64,000 nucleotides of DNA from Dokdonella sp. (GTDB lineage Bacteria > Pseudomonadota > Gammaproteobacteria > Xanthomonadales > Rhodanobacteraceae): the NCBI GenBank assembly GCA_024707225.1, contig JANQAE010000001.1, positions 62,001 to 126,000 on the forward strand. Reading direction: 5' to 3'. The notes beneath the pieces were generated by a model. It made no database searches. It saw only the letters and a list, made by a program, of their open reading frames with translations, and was not told the origin of the DNA. The translations under genes and the position numbers were made by a program. Of the stretch, positions 41,403 to 51,291 are shown piece by piece (positions within the stretch are counted from its first letter, which is position 1; each line of letters opens with the position of its first letter).

Positions 41403-42107
41403 ATGAGTCCGACGATCCGCTGTGCGTTGTCGTTCCTGGCCCTGGCCGCCGTCACGGTTGCCGCGCCGGTCCGCGCCGACGCGCGCGATGCCGTGCTCGC
41501 CGCGCATCGCGCGACGATGGACGCGCGCGTGCGCGTGGAGACGGTCACCAGCACCGGCGGCCAGCAGGCGCGCTCGACCGTGCGCTACGACACCAGCCAG
41601 CGCGTGCACCTGAAGACCGACCAGATGGAGATGATCGTGCTGCCGGAAGGCACCTGGATGCGCAACGGCGACGGCGGCTGGATGAAGCCGCCGTTCGACG
41701 CCAGCGCGATCGTCCGCCAGCTGGTGCCCGAGACCGTCGAGCAGATGCAGAAGGGCCTGTCCAATGTCGTCGACGAGGGTGCGGCCGCATTCGGCGGCAA
41801 GCCGGCGCACGCCTACAGCTTCGACGTGGCGATGACGATGATGGGCATCTCGGTGACCTCGCACAGCCGCATCCTGGTCGGCGCGGACGGGCGGATCGTG
41901 CAGGCGGTCACCGACGGTCAGGCGCTCGGCAAGAAGACCCACAGCGAGCAGACCTACCACTACGACGACGCGATCCGCGTCGTCGCGCCGAACTGGAGAC
42001 GGGAGGTCCGGGCGCGGCCTCAGCCGCGCTTGACGACCGGCAGCAGCTTCCACCAGTTGGAGTGGTACTGCGGCCACTTGCCGGCGAACGAGGCGTGCTC
42101 GGGATAG
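41403..42107 (+). CDS. Secreted protein of unknown function
   Basis: The ATG at 41403 starts a signal peptide (ALSFLALAAVTVAAPVRADA). The mature part is beta-rich (DARVRVETVTSTGGQQARSTVRYDTSQRVHL, LPEGTWMRNGDGGWMKPP), reminiscent of LolA/LppX-like lipoprotein-carrier folds but without a firm match. The sequence is convincing up to about AIRVVAPN near 41995. The last 35 residues are read from the strand opposite the end of bamD and overlap it by 88 bases, so the true stop may lie earlier. Confidence 0.7.
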   Translation: MSPTIRCALSFLALAAVTVAAPVRADARDAVLAAHRATMDARVRVETVTSTGGQQARSTVRYDTSQRVHLKTDQMEMIVLPEGTWMRNGDGGWMKPPFDASAIVRQLVPETVEQMQKGLSNVVDEGAAAFGGKPAHAYSFDVAMTMMGISVTSHSRILVGADGRIVQAVTDGQALGKKTHSEQTYHYDDAIRVVAPNWRREVRARPQPRLTTGSSFHQLEWYCGHLPANEACSG

Positions 42108-42856
42108 TTCAGCTTGAGCACGCGCTCGGCATCGGCCGCGAGCTGGTCCTGGCCGAGTGCGCGGTACGAGTCGACCATGATCGCCAGTCCGTCGCCGACC
42201 TGGACGGTCTGCGGATAGGTTTCGACCACGTACTTGGCGCGGTTCGCCGCGGCGACGTAGGCGCCCTTGCGCAGGTAGAACAGCGCGATGTTGATCTCGG
42301 CCTTGGCCATCGAATCGCGCAGGTAGATCAGGCGCTGGCGGCCGTCGGGCGCGTAGCGGCTCTGCGGATAGCGCTTGAGCAGCTCGGAGAAGTCCTCGAA
42401 CGACTGGTTCAGGAACGCCTGGTCGCGCCGCGTCGTGTCGAGGCCGACCATGCGGCTCAGGAAGTCGGTCTGGCGGTCGAAGTTGATCAGGCCGCGCAGG
42501 TAGTACGCGTAGTCGATGTTCTTGTGCGTGGGATAGGTGCGGATGAAGCGGTTGATCGTCGAGTACGCGTCGTCGTTCTTGTAGCCCTTGTACTGCGCGT
42601 AGGCCAGGTTGATCTGCGACTGCTCGGAGTACGCGCCGAACGGGAAGCGTCCGATCAGCCGCGAGAACGTCTCGGCCGCCTGGCCGTAGTTGGCGGCGTC
42701 GATCGCCGTCACGCCGCGCTGGTAGAGTTGCTCGACCGGCAGCGTCTCCAGCTCGTTGCCGCGCTTGCCGAAGGTCTTGCAGCCGGCCATCGCCACGGCC
42801 AGCACGAGCAGCAGGAGGACGCGCCGGGCGACGCGGAAGGACGGAAGGATTGGCAT
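42020..42856 (-). CDS. bamD: Outer membrane assembly lipoprotein BamD
   Basis: A 278-residue lipoprotein with signal and lipobox (LLLVLAVAMAGCKTF) and five TPR-like repeats. Characteristic segments are LYQRGVTAIDAANYGQAAETFSRLIGRFPFG, YSEQSQINLAYAQYKGYKNDDA, INRFIRTYPTHKNIDYAYYLRGL and QSFEDFSELLKRYPQSRYAPDG. It is part of the BAM complex that folds beta-barrel proteins into the outer membrane. It is divergent from rluD, 77 bp apart, the same arrangement as in many gammaproteobacteria. Confidence 0.96.
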   Translation of the reverse strand: MPILPSFRVARRVLLLLVLAVAMAGCKTFGKRGNELETLPVEQLYQRGVTAIDAANYGQAAETFSRLIGRFPFGAYSEQSQINLAYAQYKGYKNDDAYSTINRFIRTYPTHKNIDYAYYLRGLINFDRQTDFLSRMVGLDTTRRDQAFLNQSFEDFSELLKRYPQSRYAPDGRQRLIYLRDSMAKAEINIALFYLRKGAYVAAANRAKYVVETYPQTVQVGDGLAIMVDSYRALGQDQLAADAERVLKLNYPEHASFAGKWPQYHSNWWKLLPVVKRG

Positions 42857-42933
42857 GCGCGGGTGGGGGTTTGCGATGATTGACGGCCGATCATAACCCG
42901 AACGTCCCGACGGTCGGAAACTCGCGAAGGACC

Positions 42934-43905
42934 ATGAACGACACCGAATCGACGCTGAACGTACGCATCCCCGAGGCGCTGGCCGGCCGCCGCCTGGACC
43001 AGGCCCTGGCCGAACTGCTGCCCGACTACTCGCGCTCGCGTCTGACCGGCTGGATCAAGGAGGGCGCGGTGCGCGTCGACGGCGAGCCGGCGGTGCCGCG
43101 CCAGATCGTCGTCGGCGGCGAGACCGTCGTGCTGCAGGCCAGGCTCGAGCGCGAGATCGACGCCGAGGCCGAGCCGATCGATCTGGACATCCGCTACGAG
43201 GACGCCGACATCCTCGTCGTCAACAAGCCGGCGGGCCTGGTCGTGCATCCGGGCGCCGGCAATCCGGCCGGCACGCTGCAGAACGCGCTGCTGCATCACG
43301 ATCCGGCGCTGGCGGCGATCCCGCGCGGCGGCATCGTGCACCGGCTCGACAAGGACACCTCCGGTCTGATGGTCGTCGCGCGCACGCTGCGCGCGCATAC
43401 CGCCCTGGTCGCGCAGCTGTCCGAGCGCGACGTGCACCGCCAGTACGAGGCCGTCGTCTACGGGCCGATGATCGCCGGCGGCACCGTCGACGCGCCGATC
43501 GACCGCCACCCGCGCGACCGCATCAAACAGGCCGTGCGCGAGGACGGCCGCGAGGCGGTCACGCACTACCGCGTGCGCGAGCGCTACCGCGCGATGACGC
43601 GCATCGAATGCCGCCTGGAGACCGGCCGCACCCACCAGATCCGCGTGCACATGGCGCACATCCGCCATCCGCTGGTCGGCGACGCCACCTACGGCAACGG
43701 CCTGAAGTTCCCGAAAGGCGCCACGCCGGAGCTGGTCGAGGCGCTGCGCGGTTTCCGCCGTCAGGCGCTGCACGCCGAGCAGCTGGCATTCGTGCATCCG
43801 GCCAGCGGCCAGACCGTCACCGTCAAGGCCGAGCGCCCGGCCGACTTGGAGCGGCTGATCGCCGCGCTGCGCGCCGACACGGCCGAAGCCGGCCTCGATG
43901 ACTGA
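42934..43905 (+). CDS. rluD: 23S rRNA pseudouridine synthase RluD
   Basis: A 323-residue protein. An S4 RNA-binding domain ([33 protein letters not shown]) is followed by the RsuA/RluA catalytic core with the conserved Asp in [17 protein letters not shown]. Then come [38 protein letters not shown] and [16 protein letters not shown]. It makes the pseudouridines in helix 69 of 23S rRNA. GCGAAGGACC precedes the ATG at 42934, which is preferred over a start at 42880. It overlaps pgeF by 8 bases. Confidence 0.95.
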   Translation: MNDTESTLNVRIPEALAGRRLDQALAELLPDYSRSRLTGWIKEGAVRVDGEPAVPRQIVVGGETVVLQARLEREIDAEAEPIDLDIRYEDADILVVNKPAGLVVHPGAGNPAGTLQNALLHHDPALAAIPRGGIVHRLDKDTSGLMVVARTLRAHTALVAQLSERDVHRQYEAVVYGPMIAGGTVDAPIDRHPRDRIKQAVREDGREAVTHYRVRERYRAMTRIECRLETGRTHQIRVHMAHIRHPLVGDATYGNGLKFPKGATPELVEALRGFRRQALHAEQLAFVHPASGQTVTVKAERPADLERLIAALRADTAEAGLDD

Positions 43906-44650
43906 GGCGGCCGCGGGCGCGCTGCGGCCGGACTGGCCGGCGCCGCCGGGTGTGCACGCGATCGTCACGACGCGCGATCTGCCGGGCCGCTCGGCCGCGC
44001 CGTTCGATCGCTGCAATCTGGGCGACCGCTGCGGCGACGCGGCCGAGGCGGTCGCGGCCAACCGCGCCAGCCTAGTCGACGTGCTGGGGCTGCCGGCGCC
44101 GCCGCACTGGCTGCGCCAGGTGCACGGCACCGCGGTCGCGATGTTCGATGCGCCTGCAGCCGCGCAGCACACGCCGCGCGAGGCCGATGCCGCGCTGACG
44201 CGGCGGAGCGGCGTCGTGCTCGCGGTGCTGACCGCCGATTGCCTGCCGGTCCTGCTGTGTCGCGACGACGGCGCCGCGGTCGCCACCGTCCACGCCGGCT
44301 GGCGCGGGCTGGCCGCCGGCGTCGTCGAGGCCGCACTCGCGGCGCTCGGCGAGCCGGCGCGCCTGCTCGCATGGATCGGTCCGGCGATCGGCGCGGCGTC
44401 CTACGAGGTCGGCGCCGAGGTCCGCGCCGCGTTCGTCGGTGCCGATTCCGGCGCCGACGCCGCGTTCACGCCGACGCGCCCGGGACACTGGCGCTGCGAT
44501 CTGGCGGCGTTGGCGCGACGGCGGCTGCAGGCGGCCGGCGTGTCACGCGTCCACGGCGGCGACTTCGACACCCATGCCGATCCGCGTTTCTATTCGTATC
44601 GGCGCCAGGCGCAGACCGGCCGCTTCGCGAGTCTGATCTGGCGCGCCTGA
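43898..44650 (+). CDS. pgeF: Peptidoglycan editing factor PgeF (YfiH, multicopper polyphenol oxidase family)
   Basis: A 250-residue protein of the YfiH/LACC1 family. Conserved metal-site segments are present: [30 protein letters not shown] (the TADC motif), [17 protein letters not shown] (the HAGWRG motif) and [33 protein letters not shown] closes the protein. The family removes wrongly placed L-Ser from peptidoglycan precursors and has purine-nucleosidase-type activity in some members. The start overlaps the rluD stop by 8 bases, a conserved pairing. Confidence 0.93.
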   Translation: MTEAAAGALRPDWPAPPGVHAIVTTRDLPGRSAAPFDRCNLGDRCGDAAEAVAANRASLVDVLGLPAPPHWLRQVHGTAVAMFDAPAAAQHTPREADAALTRRSGVVLAVLTADCLPVLLCRDDGAAVATVHAGWRGLAAGVVEAALAALGEPARLLAWIGPAIGAASYEVGAEVRAAFVGADSGADAAFTPTRPGHWRCDLAALARRRLQAAGVSRVHGGDFDTHADPRFYSYRRQAQTGRFASLIWRA

Positions 44651-44662
44651 GCGCAGCGGCCG

Positions 44663-45433
44663 TCAGCGCGGTGCCGACGGGCGCGCCGCAGGCCGCGTGA
44701 CCGACGGCGACGCGGATTCCTGCGCGGCGAGCCGGCCGTCGGCTTCGCCGCAGTCGGGCGCGAGCAGGCGCGAGCCGGCCAGCCAGGCCGGGTCGGGGTA
44801 GTACGCGAACACGAAAGCGCCGTCGCGGATCGTGTCGATCAATGCGCGCGCGATCGCCGGCCGCACCGCCGGACAGCCGAGGCTGCGGCCGAGCCGGCCC
44901 TGGCTGCGGATCAGGTCCTGGCTCACGTACGGCGCGCCGTGGATCACGATCGCGCGCTCGCGGGCGCGGTCGTTGAAACCCGGTTCCAGGCCGCGCATCC
45001 GCAGCGAATAGCCGTTGTGGCCGACATAGGGCTCTTCGGTCACGAAGCCGCCGAGGCTCGACATGTAGCTGCCGGCCTCGTTCGAGAACTGCCTCGCGCG
45101 GTCCTGGCCGGTGTTGCGGCCGTGCGCGACCCATTCCTCGAACAGCAGCCGCTGCGCGTCGAGGTCGAACACCCACAGCCGCGGTCGCGTCGAAGGCTGC
45201 GAATAGTCGATCACGCCGAGCGTGCGCGGCGCGGCACCGGTCTGGCGGCCGGCGCAGGCCAGCGCGCGGGTCGCCAGGGCGAGCACCTGCCGGTCCAGTG
45301 CCGGCGCGGCGGCGGCCAGCGTATCGGTCAGCGACGGCGCCGGCACGGCGGCCTGGGCGAGGCCGGCCCCGAAGACGGACACGGCGGTGGCACAGAGCGC
45401 GGCCAGCGCCGCGCAGCGGAGAAGAAGCAGCAT
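44663..45433 (-). CDS. Murein L,D-transpeptidase catalytic-domain family protein
   Basis: The start at 45433 gives 256 residues with a signal peptide (CAALAALCATAVSVFGAGLAQA). The catalytic part has LGVIDYSQPSTRPRLWVFDL, WVAHGRNTGQDRARQFSNE, ERAIVIHGAPYVS and GRLGRSLGCPAVRP, with the Cys nucleophile and His of the YkuD_2 type. The tail after that is low-complexity. It probably acts on peptidoglycan in the periplasm. It is convergent with pgeF (12 bp) and lies downstream of another L,D-transpeptidase gene. Confidence 0.87.
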   Translation of the reverse strand: MLLLLRCAALAALCATAVSVFGAGLAQAAVPAPSLTDTLAAAAPALDRQVLALATRALACAGRQTGAAPRTLGVIDYSQPSTRPRLWVFDLDAQRLLFEEWVAHGRNTGQDRARQFSNEAGSYMSSLGGFVTEEPYVGHNGYSLRMRGLEPGFNDRARERAIVIHGAPYVSQDLIRSQGRLGRSLGCPAVRPAIARALIDTIRDGAFVFAYYPDPAWLAGSRLLAPDCGEADGRLAAQESASPSVTRPAARPSAPR

Positions 45434-45520
45434 TCGGCACGCCGCCGGATCGGCGGCTCGCAGCGGAACGAGGCGCCGATCTATCCACATCGGCGCCGCG
45501 AAGTCCAGCTGGAGCGTGGT

Positions 45521-46753
45521 TCAGGGTGCCGGTGCGGGCGGCGGCGGATCGGACTCGAGCACCGGCTGCAGCGCCTGGCCGGTCGGCGTCGCGCGCACCG
45601 CCGGCAGGTCGGTCAGCAGCACGGTCGCGCCCGGCGCCAGCGCGGCGTACAGGCGCCGCGCGAACGGCGGCGGCAGGTCGAGCGGGCGCGCCTGCTGCAG
45701 GCGCAGCTGCAGCAGTGCGATCGAGGCCGCGTCGTCGCCGAGGATCGGGTAGATCGTCCACTGGTGGCGCGGCCGTTCCGGATCGAGCACGCTCGGCGCG
45801 TCCTCGGTGCGATCGCCCATCACCAGCAGCACCGAGCCGTGCAGCGCGATGTCCGGATCGGCGCCGAGCCGGGCCTCGCCGATGCCGGCGCCATTGCGCA
45901 GCACGAACACGCGGCGCTCGCGCAGGCTGACCAGCACGCTCAGCGGACCGTCCGGCGCGGACGCATCGTCCCAGGACCAGTCGGTCCCGGTCGCGTTCCC
46001 GGCCTCCTCCGCGCCGACGGCGGCCTCGGCCGGACCGGTCGGCGCGCCGCCGACCGCCACCGGCGCCAGCATCGCCGGATGCACCACGGCGGCGGCCGAG
46101 GCCTTGCCGTCGGCGACGACCACGGTGTCGCCGCGCTGCGTGACCGCGAACAGCTTCTCGGCGAACGCCTTGGGCAGTCGCACGCAGCCGTGCGAGGCCG
46201 GATAGCCGGGCAGGCTGCCGCCGTGCAGCGCGATGCCGTCCCAGGTCAGCCGCTGCATGTACGGCATCGGTGCGGCGTTGTAGAGATTGGAGCGGTGATC
46301 CTTGCTCTTCTGCAGGATCGTGAACACGCCGGTCGGCGTGTCCTTGCCGGGCTTGCCGGAACTGATCGTCGACACGCCGATCGCGATGCCGTTGCGATAG
46401 GCGTAGGCGCGCTGCTCGTCGAGGCTGACCACCAGGACCAGCGGGCCGGCCGGGGCGATCTCCGGATGCCACAGATACTGGCCCGGCTTCAGCGCTGCCG
46501 GATCGGGCTCGGCCGCCGAACCCGCGGCCGCCGCCGCCTCGCCGCGCGTCGGCGAGGCGCCGTCGTGTCCGTCGGTCGCCGCGTGCGCCGCGCTGCCGGA
46601 CATGGCCGTGACGGATCGGGCCGGCTTCTTCTGCGCCGCCGCGCGCGCCGGTTCGCCGGCAGCGCTCGATGCGGCGGTTGCCGGCAGCGGATTCAGCGCC
46701 ACGGCCGCCGCGACGGCGAGCGCGCTTGACAGTAGGGACGGCAGTCGGGACAT
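45521..46753 (-). CDS. L,D-transpeptidase, YkuD family
   Basis: A 410-residue protein with a signal peptide (LLSSALAVAAAVALNPLPATA) and an Ala-rich linker. The YkuD domain runs about 85-215: LVLVVSLDEQRAYAYRNGIAIGVSTISSGKPGKDTPTGVFTI, then ALHGGSLPGYPASHGCVRLPKAFAEKLF with the catalytic HxxG/SHGCxR motif. A second, unrelated-looking half repeats the strand pattern LSVLVSLRERRVFVLRNGAGIGEARLG without the Cys, so it is probably a degenerate second YkuD-like domain. It would cross-link peptidoglycan or attach lipoprotein. It lies upstream of the second transpeptidase gene. Confidence 0.9.
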   Translation of the reverse strand: MSRLPSLLSSALAVAAAVALNPLPATAASSAAGEPARAAAQKKPARSVTAMSGSAAHAATDGHDGASPTRGEAAAAAGSAAEPDPAALKPGQYLWHPEIAPAGPLVLVVSLDEQRAYAYRNGIAIGVSTISSGKPGKDTPTGVFTILQKSKDHRSNLYNAAPMPYMQRLTWDGIALHGGSLPGYPASHGCVRLPKAFAEKLFAVTQRGDTVVVADGKASAAAVVHPAMLAPVAVGGAPTGPAEAAVGAEEAGNATGTDWSWDDASAPDGPLSVLVSLRERRVFVLRNGAGIGEARLGADPDIALHGSVLLVMGDRTEDAPSVLDPERPRHQWTIYPILGDDAASIALLQLRLQQARPLDLPPPFARRLYAALAPGATVLLTDLPAVRATPTGQALQPVLESDPPPPAPAP

Positions 46754-46795
46754 GGCGGCCTCCGCTCAGGGTCGGTCGGCCGCCATTGTGCGCGA

Positions 46796-48298
46796 TCAGG
46801 ACTCGAAGTCGTCGGCGAACAGGCGATCGCCCAGGCGCAGGCACGGCGAGTATTCGGAGGTCGGGCCGCTGCCGACGCTGACCTGCAGCGTCGCCGTCGC
46901 CGTGGCGAATCCCTCCTCCGGCAGATCCGCGAACCCGCCCTGGAAGGTCGCCGTGCCGTCCGCTCCGGTGACGACCGTCAGATAGCTCAGATAGCTCGAG
47001 CTGCCCGGATGCGCGTCCGGCCCGCAGGCGGTGATCGTGTAGAAGTCGATGTAGTAGGTCGTGTTCGGCTGCGCGTCGAGCCGTCCGCGCAGGCGCCCGT
47101 CGCCGAGGTCGACACCGGTCAGCAGCGGCGCGTTCTGCAGGCCGTTGGGCCCTTCGTCGGCGTCGAGCGGATCGTTCGGCGTGGGGCCTTCGGCGTTGCC
47201 GACGGCCAGATCGATCGCCAGACCCTCGTTGCCGAAGATTGCATTGCCGAGGATCGACACGCGCTGCGTCGCGCTGCTGTCGCCGGGCCCGGTCACGAGG
47301 ATGCCGGGGCCGGCATTGCCGGCGATGCCGTTGCTGACCTCGCCCGGAAAGCCGCTGCCGATCAGGACGCGCTCGCCGCCGCGCACCACGATGCCCGGCC
47401 CGCCGTTGGGCACCGTCGCCAGCGGGAACGCTGCCAGTCCGATCAGGTTACGTACCAGGCGGTGGTCGCTGCCCGAGACGATCTCGATGCCGCAGCGCGT
47501 ATTGCCGGACACGACGTTGCCGGGCGTCGTGTTGGGCGCATCGTCACCGCCGATGGTCGTGTTGCGGGTGACCTCGGCGCCAACGCCGGTGGTGCCGATC
47601 GAGATGCCGCAGCTGTTGCCGCGCGCGGCCGCGCCGGTGCGGTCGGTGCCGACCAGATTGCCCTGCACCGAGGCGCCGCTGCCGCCGACGTAGATGCCGG
47701 CGTGGCTGTTGCCGGAAACCAGATTGCGCTGCGCGCGCGCGGTGCCGCCGATCTGCGCGAAGTCGCCGCTCACGCTCAGGCCCACGCGCGTGCCCGGGGC
47801 GCTCGGATAGACCGTCGTGCCGTCCGGGGCGATGCCGATGAAGTTGCCGGTAACGGTCGGGCGGTCGGCCAGCAGGGTGATCTGGCTGCCGCCGAAACGG
47901 TTGATCGACAGGCCGCGGATCGTGCTGTCGACGGCGCCGACCAGCAGGATCAGGCCGCTCGCGCTGAAATCGCCGGTGCCGCGGATCTCGACGCGGATCT
48001 GCGCGTTGGTGCCGACGACCAGCGTATTGGGCGCCGCGCCGGGCTGGGTGTAGCCGTCGATCGTGACCGGGCCGGTGATGCCGGGCAGGCTGGAGGTGAT
48101 CGCGATGCTGTGAGGGCCGGCCCCTGGAATCGCGAACGCGATCGTGTCGGCGCCGGCCGCCGCGTTGGCGTCGAGGATCGCCTGGCGCAGCGAGCCGGCG
48201 CCGCCGTTGGCGGTGTTGGTGACGGTGAAGGTGGCGCCGGTCGCCGCGGCCGGTGCGAGCAGGGCGGCGGCGAACAGCAGGCGTGAACGGTGGGGCAT
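46796..48298 (-). CDS. Secreted right-handed beta-helix protein
   Basis: The start at 48298 gives 500 residues. A signal peptide (LLFAAALLAPAAATGA) is followed by TFTVTNTANGGAGSLRQAILDANAAAGADTIAF, the CSLREA-type opening of many secreted beta-helix proteins. Pectate-lyase-like turns follow (GNSHAGIYVGGSGASVQGNLVG, GNSCGISIGTTGVGAEVTRNT), typical of parallel beta-helix structures. A non-helical C-terminal domain ends LRLGDRLFADDFES, one of the three IFxxxFE-type tails in the window. It may bind or process polysaccharide; no catalytic site is clear. Confidence 0.85.
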   Translation of the reverse strand: MPHRSRLLFAAALLAPAAATGATFTVTNTANGGAGSLRQAILDANAAAGADTIAFAIPGAGPHSIAITSSLPGITGPVTIDGYTQPGAAPNTLVVGTNAQIRVEIRGTGDFSASGLILLVGAVDSTIRGLSINRFGGSQITLLADRPTVTGNFIGIAPDGTTVYPSAPGTRVGLSVSGDFAQIGGTARAQRNLVSGNSHAGIYVGGSGASVQGNLVGTDRTGAAARGNSCGISIGTTGVGAEVTRNTTIGGDDAPNTTPGNVVSGNTRCGIEIVSGSDHRLVRNLIGLAAFPLATVPNGGPGIVVRGGERVLIGSGFPGEVSNGIAGNAGPGILVTGPGDSSATQRVSILGNAIFGNEGLAIDLAVGNAEGPTPNDPLDADEGPNGLQNAPLLTGVDLGDGRLRGRLDAQPNTTYYIDFYTITACGPDAHPGSSSYLSYLTVVTGADGTATFQGGFADLPEEGFATATATLQVSVGSGPTSEYSPCLRLGDRLFADDFES

Positions 48299-48425
48299 GG
48301 GCGGCATCTCCGCAGGGATCGACCGCTTGCCAAGCGCAAAAGCGCCGCCGGCCAGGACATCGCCGCACCGAACCCCCACGCGGAAGACCCCGCGCCGCGC
48401 CCGATCGCGCGGCTGCCGTTGCCGC

Positions 48426-50311
48426 TCAGGCGCTCGCCGCCGCCTCCTCCAGCGCGGCCTGGCCGGCCAGCCAGGCGTCCTCGAGCGTCGCGATCTCGGC
48501 GCCGATGCGGCCGCGCTGCGCGGTCAGCTCGGCGATGCGGCCGGCCTGGGCGCCGTCGTACAGCGCCGGATCGGCCAGCGCGGTCTCGACCTCGATGCGC
48601 TCGCGTTCGAGCGCGGCCAGCCGCTTCTCGATGCGCTCGGCTTCGCGCCGCAGCGGCGCCAGCTTCGCGCGCTGCTCGGCGCGCTCGCGGCGATCGTCGC
48701 GGCGCGACGCACCGGCCGCGGCCGCCTCGCTGCCGGGCGGCGGCGTCTTGCGCAGCACCAGGGCCGCGTAGTCGTCGAGGTCGCCGTCGAACACGCCGGC
48801 GCGGCCGTCGCGGACCAGCCGGTACTCATCGCAGGTCGCGCGCAGCAGCGCACGGTCGTGCGCGACCAGCACGATCGCGCCGGCGAAGTCCTGCAGCGCC
48901 TCGGCCAGGGCCTCGCGCGTGTCGGCGTCCAGATGGTTGGTCGGCTCGTCGAGCAGCAGCAGGTTCGGCTTGCGGAACACGACCAGGGCGAGCGCGAGGC
49001 GCGCCTTCTCGCCGCCCGAGAAGCCGCCGACCTCCGACAGCGCGCGCTCGCCCGAGAAGCCGAAGCCGCCGAGGAAGTCGCGTGCGGCCTGCTCGCCGAG
49101 ATCGGCCTGCAGCCGCAGCAGGTGCGCCACCGGCGTCGCCTGCGGGTCGAGCTGCTCGAGCTGGTGCTGCGCGAAGTAACCGACGACCAGGCCCTTGCCC
49201 TCGCGCCGTTCGCCGGCCAGCGGCGCCAGCGTGCCGGCGATCAGCTTGACCAGGGTCGACTTGCCGGCGCCGTTGGCGCCGAGCAGGCCGATGCGGTCGC
49301 CGGCGCGCAGCGTCCAGCCGATCTGCTCGACGATGTGCCGCCCGGCGTAGCCGACGGCGGCCTGGTCGAGAACCAGCAGCGGTGCCGGCAGGGCGGCCGG
49401 CTCGGCGAACGAGAACGTGATGCCCGATTCCACGCGCACCGGCGCGACCAGGGCCATCCGTTCCAGTGCCTTGAGCCGGCTCTGCGCCTGGCGCGCCTTG
49501 GACGCCTTGGCCTTGAAGCGGTCGACGAACGATTGCATGTGCGCGCGCTGGCGCTGCTGGCGCTCGGCCAGCGCCTGCTGCTGGATCAGGCGCTCGGCGC
49601 GCTTGCGCTCGAAATGGCTGACGTCGCCGCTGAAGATTTCGGCCGTGCCGTCGGCCAGATGCAGCACGTGGGTGACCACCGCGTCGAGGAACTCGCGGTC
49701 GTGCGAGACCACGATCAGCGTGCCCGGATAGCGGCGCAGCCAGTCCTCGAGCCAGAGCACGGCGTCCAGATCCAGATGGTTGGTCGGTTCGTCGAGCAGC
49801 AGCAGGTCCGAGCGGCACATCAGCGCCTGGGCCAGGTTCAGGCGCATCCGCCAGCCGCCCGAGAACGCCGAGACCGGCCGTGCCTCGTCGCCGGGCGCGA
49901 AGCCCAGGCCGTTCAGCAGTTCGGCTGCGCGCGCCTTGGCCGCATAGCCGCCGATCGCCTGCATGCGCTCGTGCAGGCGGCCCTGCGCCAGCGCGTCGTG
50001 GGCGGCCTCGGCGCGGCGAGCTCGGCCTCGAGCCGGCGGAACTCGGCGTCGCCGTCGAGCGCGTAGTCGAGCGCGCTGCGCGCCAGCGCCGGCGTCTCCT
50101 GGCGCACATGGGCCAGCGTCCACTCGCGCGGCCGCGAGAAATCGCCGCCATCGGGCGTCAGCTCGCCGCCGATCAGCGCGAGCAGGCTCGATTTGCCGGT
50201 GCCGTTGCGGCCGGTCAGGCCGACGCGCCAGCCGGCATGAATGAAAAAGGTCGTGTCGTTCAGCAGCAGCCGGGAACCCCGGCGCAGGCTCAGATGGTCA
50301 AAGCGCAACAT
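48426..50311 (-). CDS. ABC-F ATP-binding protein (YheS/Uup-like), one frame break
   Basis: The start at 50311 (MLRFDHLSLRRGSRLLL) opens the first ATPase domain with Walker A GRNGTGKSS. The frame is lost near 50013, where GCCGCGCCGAGG probably lacks a G. The repaired protein is 628 residues. Then come SAFSGGWRMRLNLAQALM (signature) and LLLLDEPTNHLDLDAVLWLE, and a long linker with KASKARQAQSRLKALERM. The second domain has GANGAGKST, FSGGEKARLALALV and LLLLDEPTNHLDADTREAL. The C-terminal tail is a charged coiled coil. It has no membrane domain, so it is a soluble ABC-F protein, probably acting on the ribosome. Confidence 0.92.
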
Positions 50312-50452
50312 GGCCGGCAGTTTAACCGGCGGTTTGCCAAGAAACCCGGCCGCAGGGACAATACGCGGCCCGGCGCAGCGGCCGTTGCGGTCTTCTCGGT
50401 GTCCGCGAGTAATCGAAGGCCGGCCATTACCCCCCTATTCCAGGAGCATTCG

Positions 50453-51181
50453 ATGACCCGTTTCACCCGCAAGTCCCTGCTCGCCGTGGCCGTGCTGTCG
50501 GCGTTCGGCGCAGGCGCCGCGTTCGCCGCCGATGCCTCGCTCAAGACCGAGAAGGACAAGGTCAGCTACATGGTCGGCATGCAGATCGGCCGTAGCCTCG
50601 GCCAGATCAAGGACGACATCGACCTCGCCACCGTCTACAAGGCGATGCAGGACTCGGTCGGCGGCGGCAAGACGCTGCTGACCGACGAGGAGGCCAACAA
50701 GGTCGGCCAGGAGTTCCAGCAGAAGCTGCAGACCAAGCATCTGGCCGAGCAGAAGGCCGCCGCCGAGAAGAACAAGTCCGAGGGCGAGGCCTTCCTGGCC
50801 GCCAACAAGTCCAAGCCGGGCGTCAAGACCACCGCCAGCGGTCTGCAGTACCAGGTCGTCAAGGAAGGCAGCGCCAAGAAGCCCAAGGCCACCGACACGG
50901 TCAAGGTCGACTACACCGGCACCAAGATCGACGGCACCAAGTTCGACAGCTCGATCGACCGCGGCACCCCGGCCACGTTCCCGCTCAACGGCGTGATCAA
51001 GGGCTGGACCGAGGGCCTGCAGCTGATGGGCGAGGGCGCCGAGTACAAGCTGTTCATCCCGGCCGACCTCGCCTACGGCGAGAACGCGCCGCCGAACATC
51101 GGTCCGAACGCGACGCTGATCTTCGACGTCAAGCTGATCTCGATCGAGAACGCCGCAGCGGCCGAGCCGGCCAAGAAGTAA
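50453..51181 (+). CDS. fkpA: FKBP-type peptidyl-prolyl isomerase (FkpA/Mip-like)
   Basis: A 242-residue secreted protein with a signal peptide (LLAVAVLSAFGAGAAFAADA). An N-terminal helical dimerisation domain (about 25-125, KTEKDKVSYMVGMQIGRSL) is followed by the FKBP domain: TTASGLQYQVVKEGSAKKP, VDYTGTKIDGTKFDSSIDRG, FPLNGVIKGWTEGLQLMGEG and FIPADLAYGENAPPNIGPNATLIFDVKLI. AGGAG precedes the ATG at 50453. It assists folding of envelope proteins in the periplasm. It is transcribed alone after the ABC-F gene, which lies on the opposite strand. Confidence 0.94.
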   Translation: MTRFTRKSLLAVAVLSAFGAGAAFAADASLKTEKDKVSYMVGMQIGRSLGQIKDDIDLATVYKAMQDSVGGGKTLLTDEEANKVGQEFQQKLQTKHLAEQKAAAEKNKSEGEAFLAANKSKPGVKTTASGLQYQVVKEGSAKKPKATDTVKVDYTGTKIDGTKFDSSIDRGTPATFPLNGVIKGWTEGLQLMGEGAEYKLFIPADLAYGENAPPNIGPNATLIFDVKLISIENAAAAEPAKK

Positions 51182-51291
51182 GCACCGCACCAGCGGTATC
51201 CGCGCCGAGGGCGTGCCGAGAACCGGCGCGCCCTCGTCGTTTCCGCTCCCGCACGATGCGGTGGCGGCCGTCATCGAAACGGGAGTAGGGC

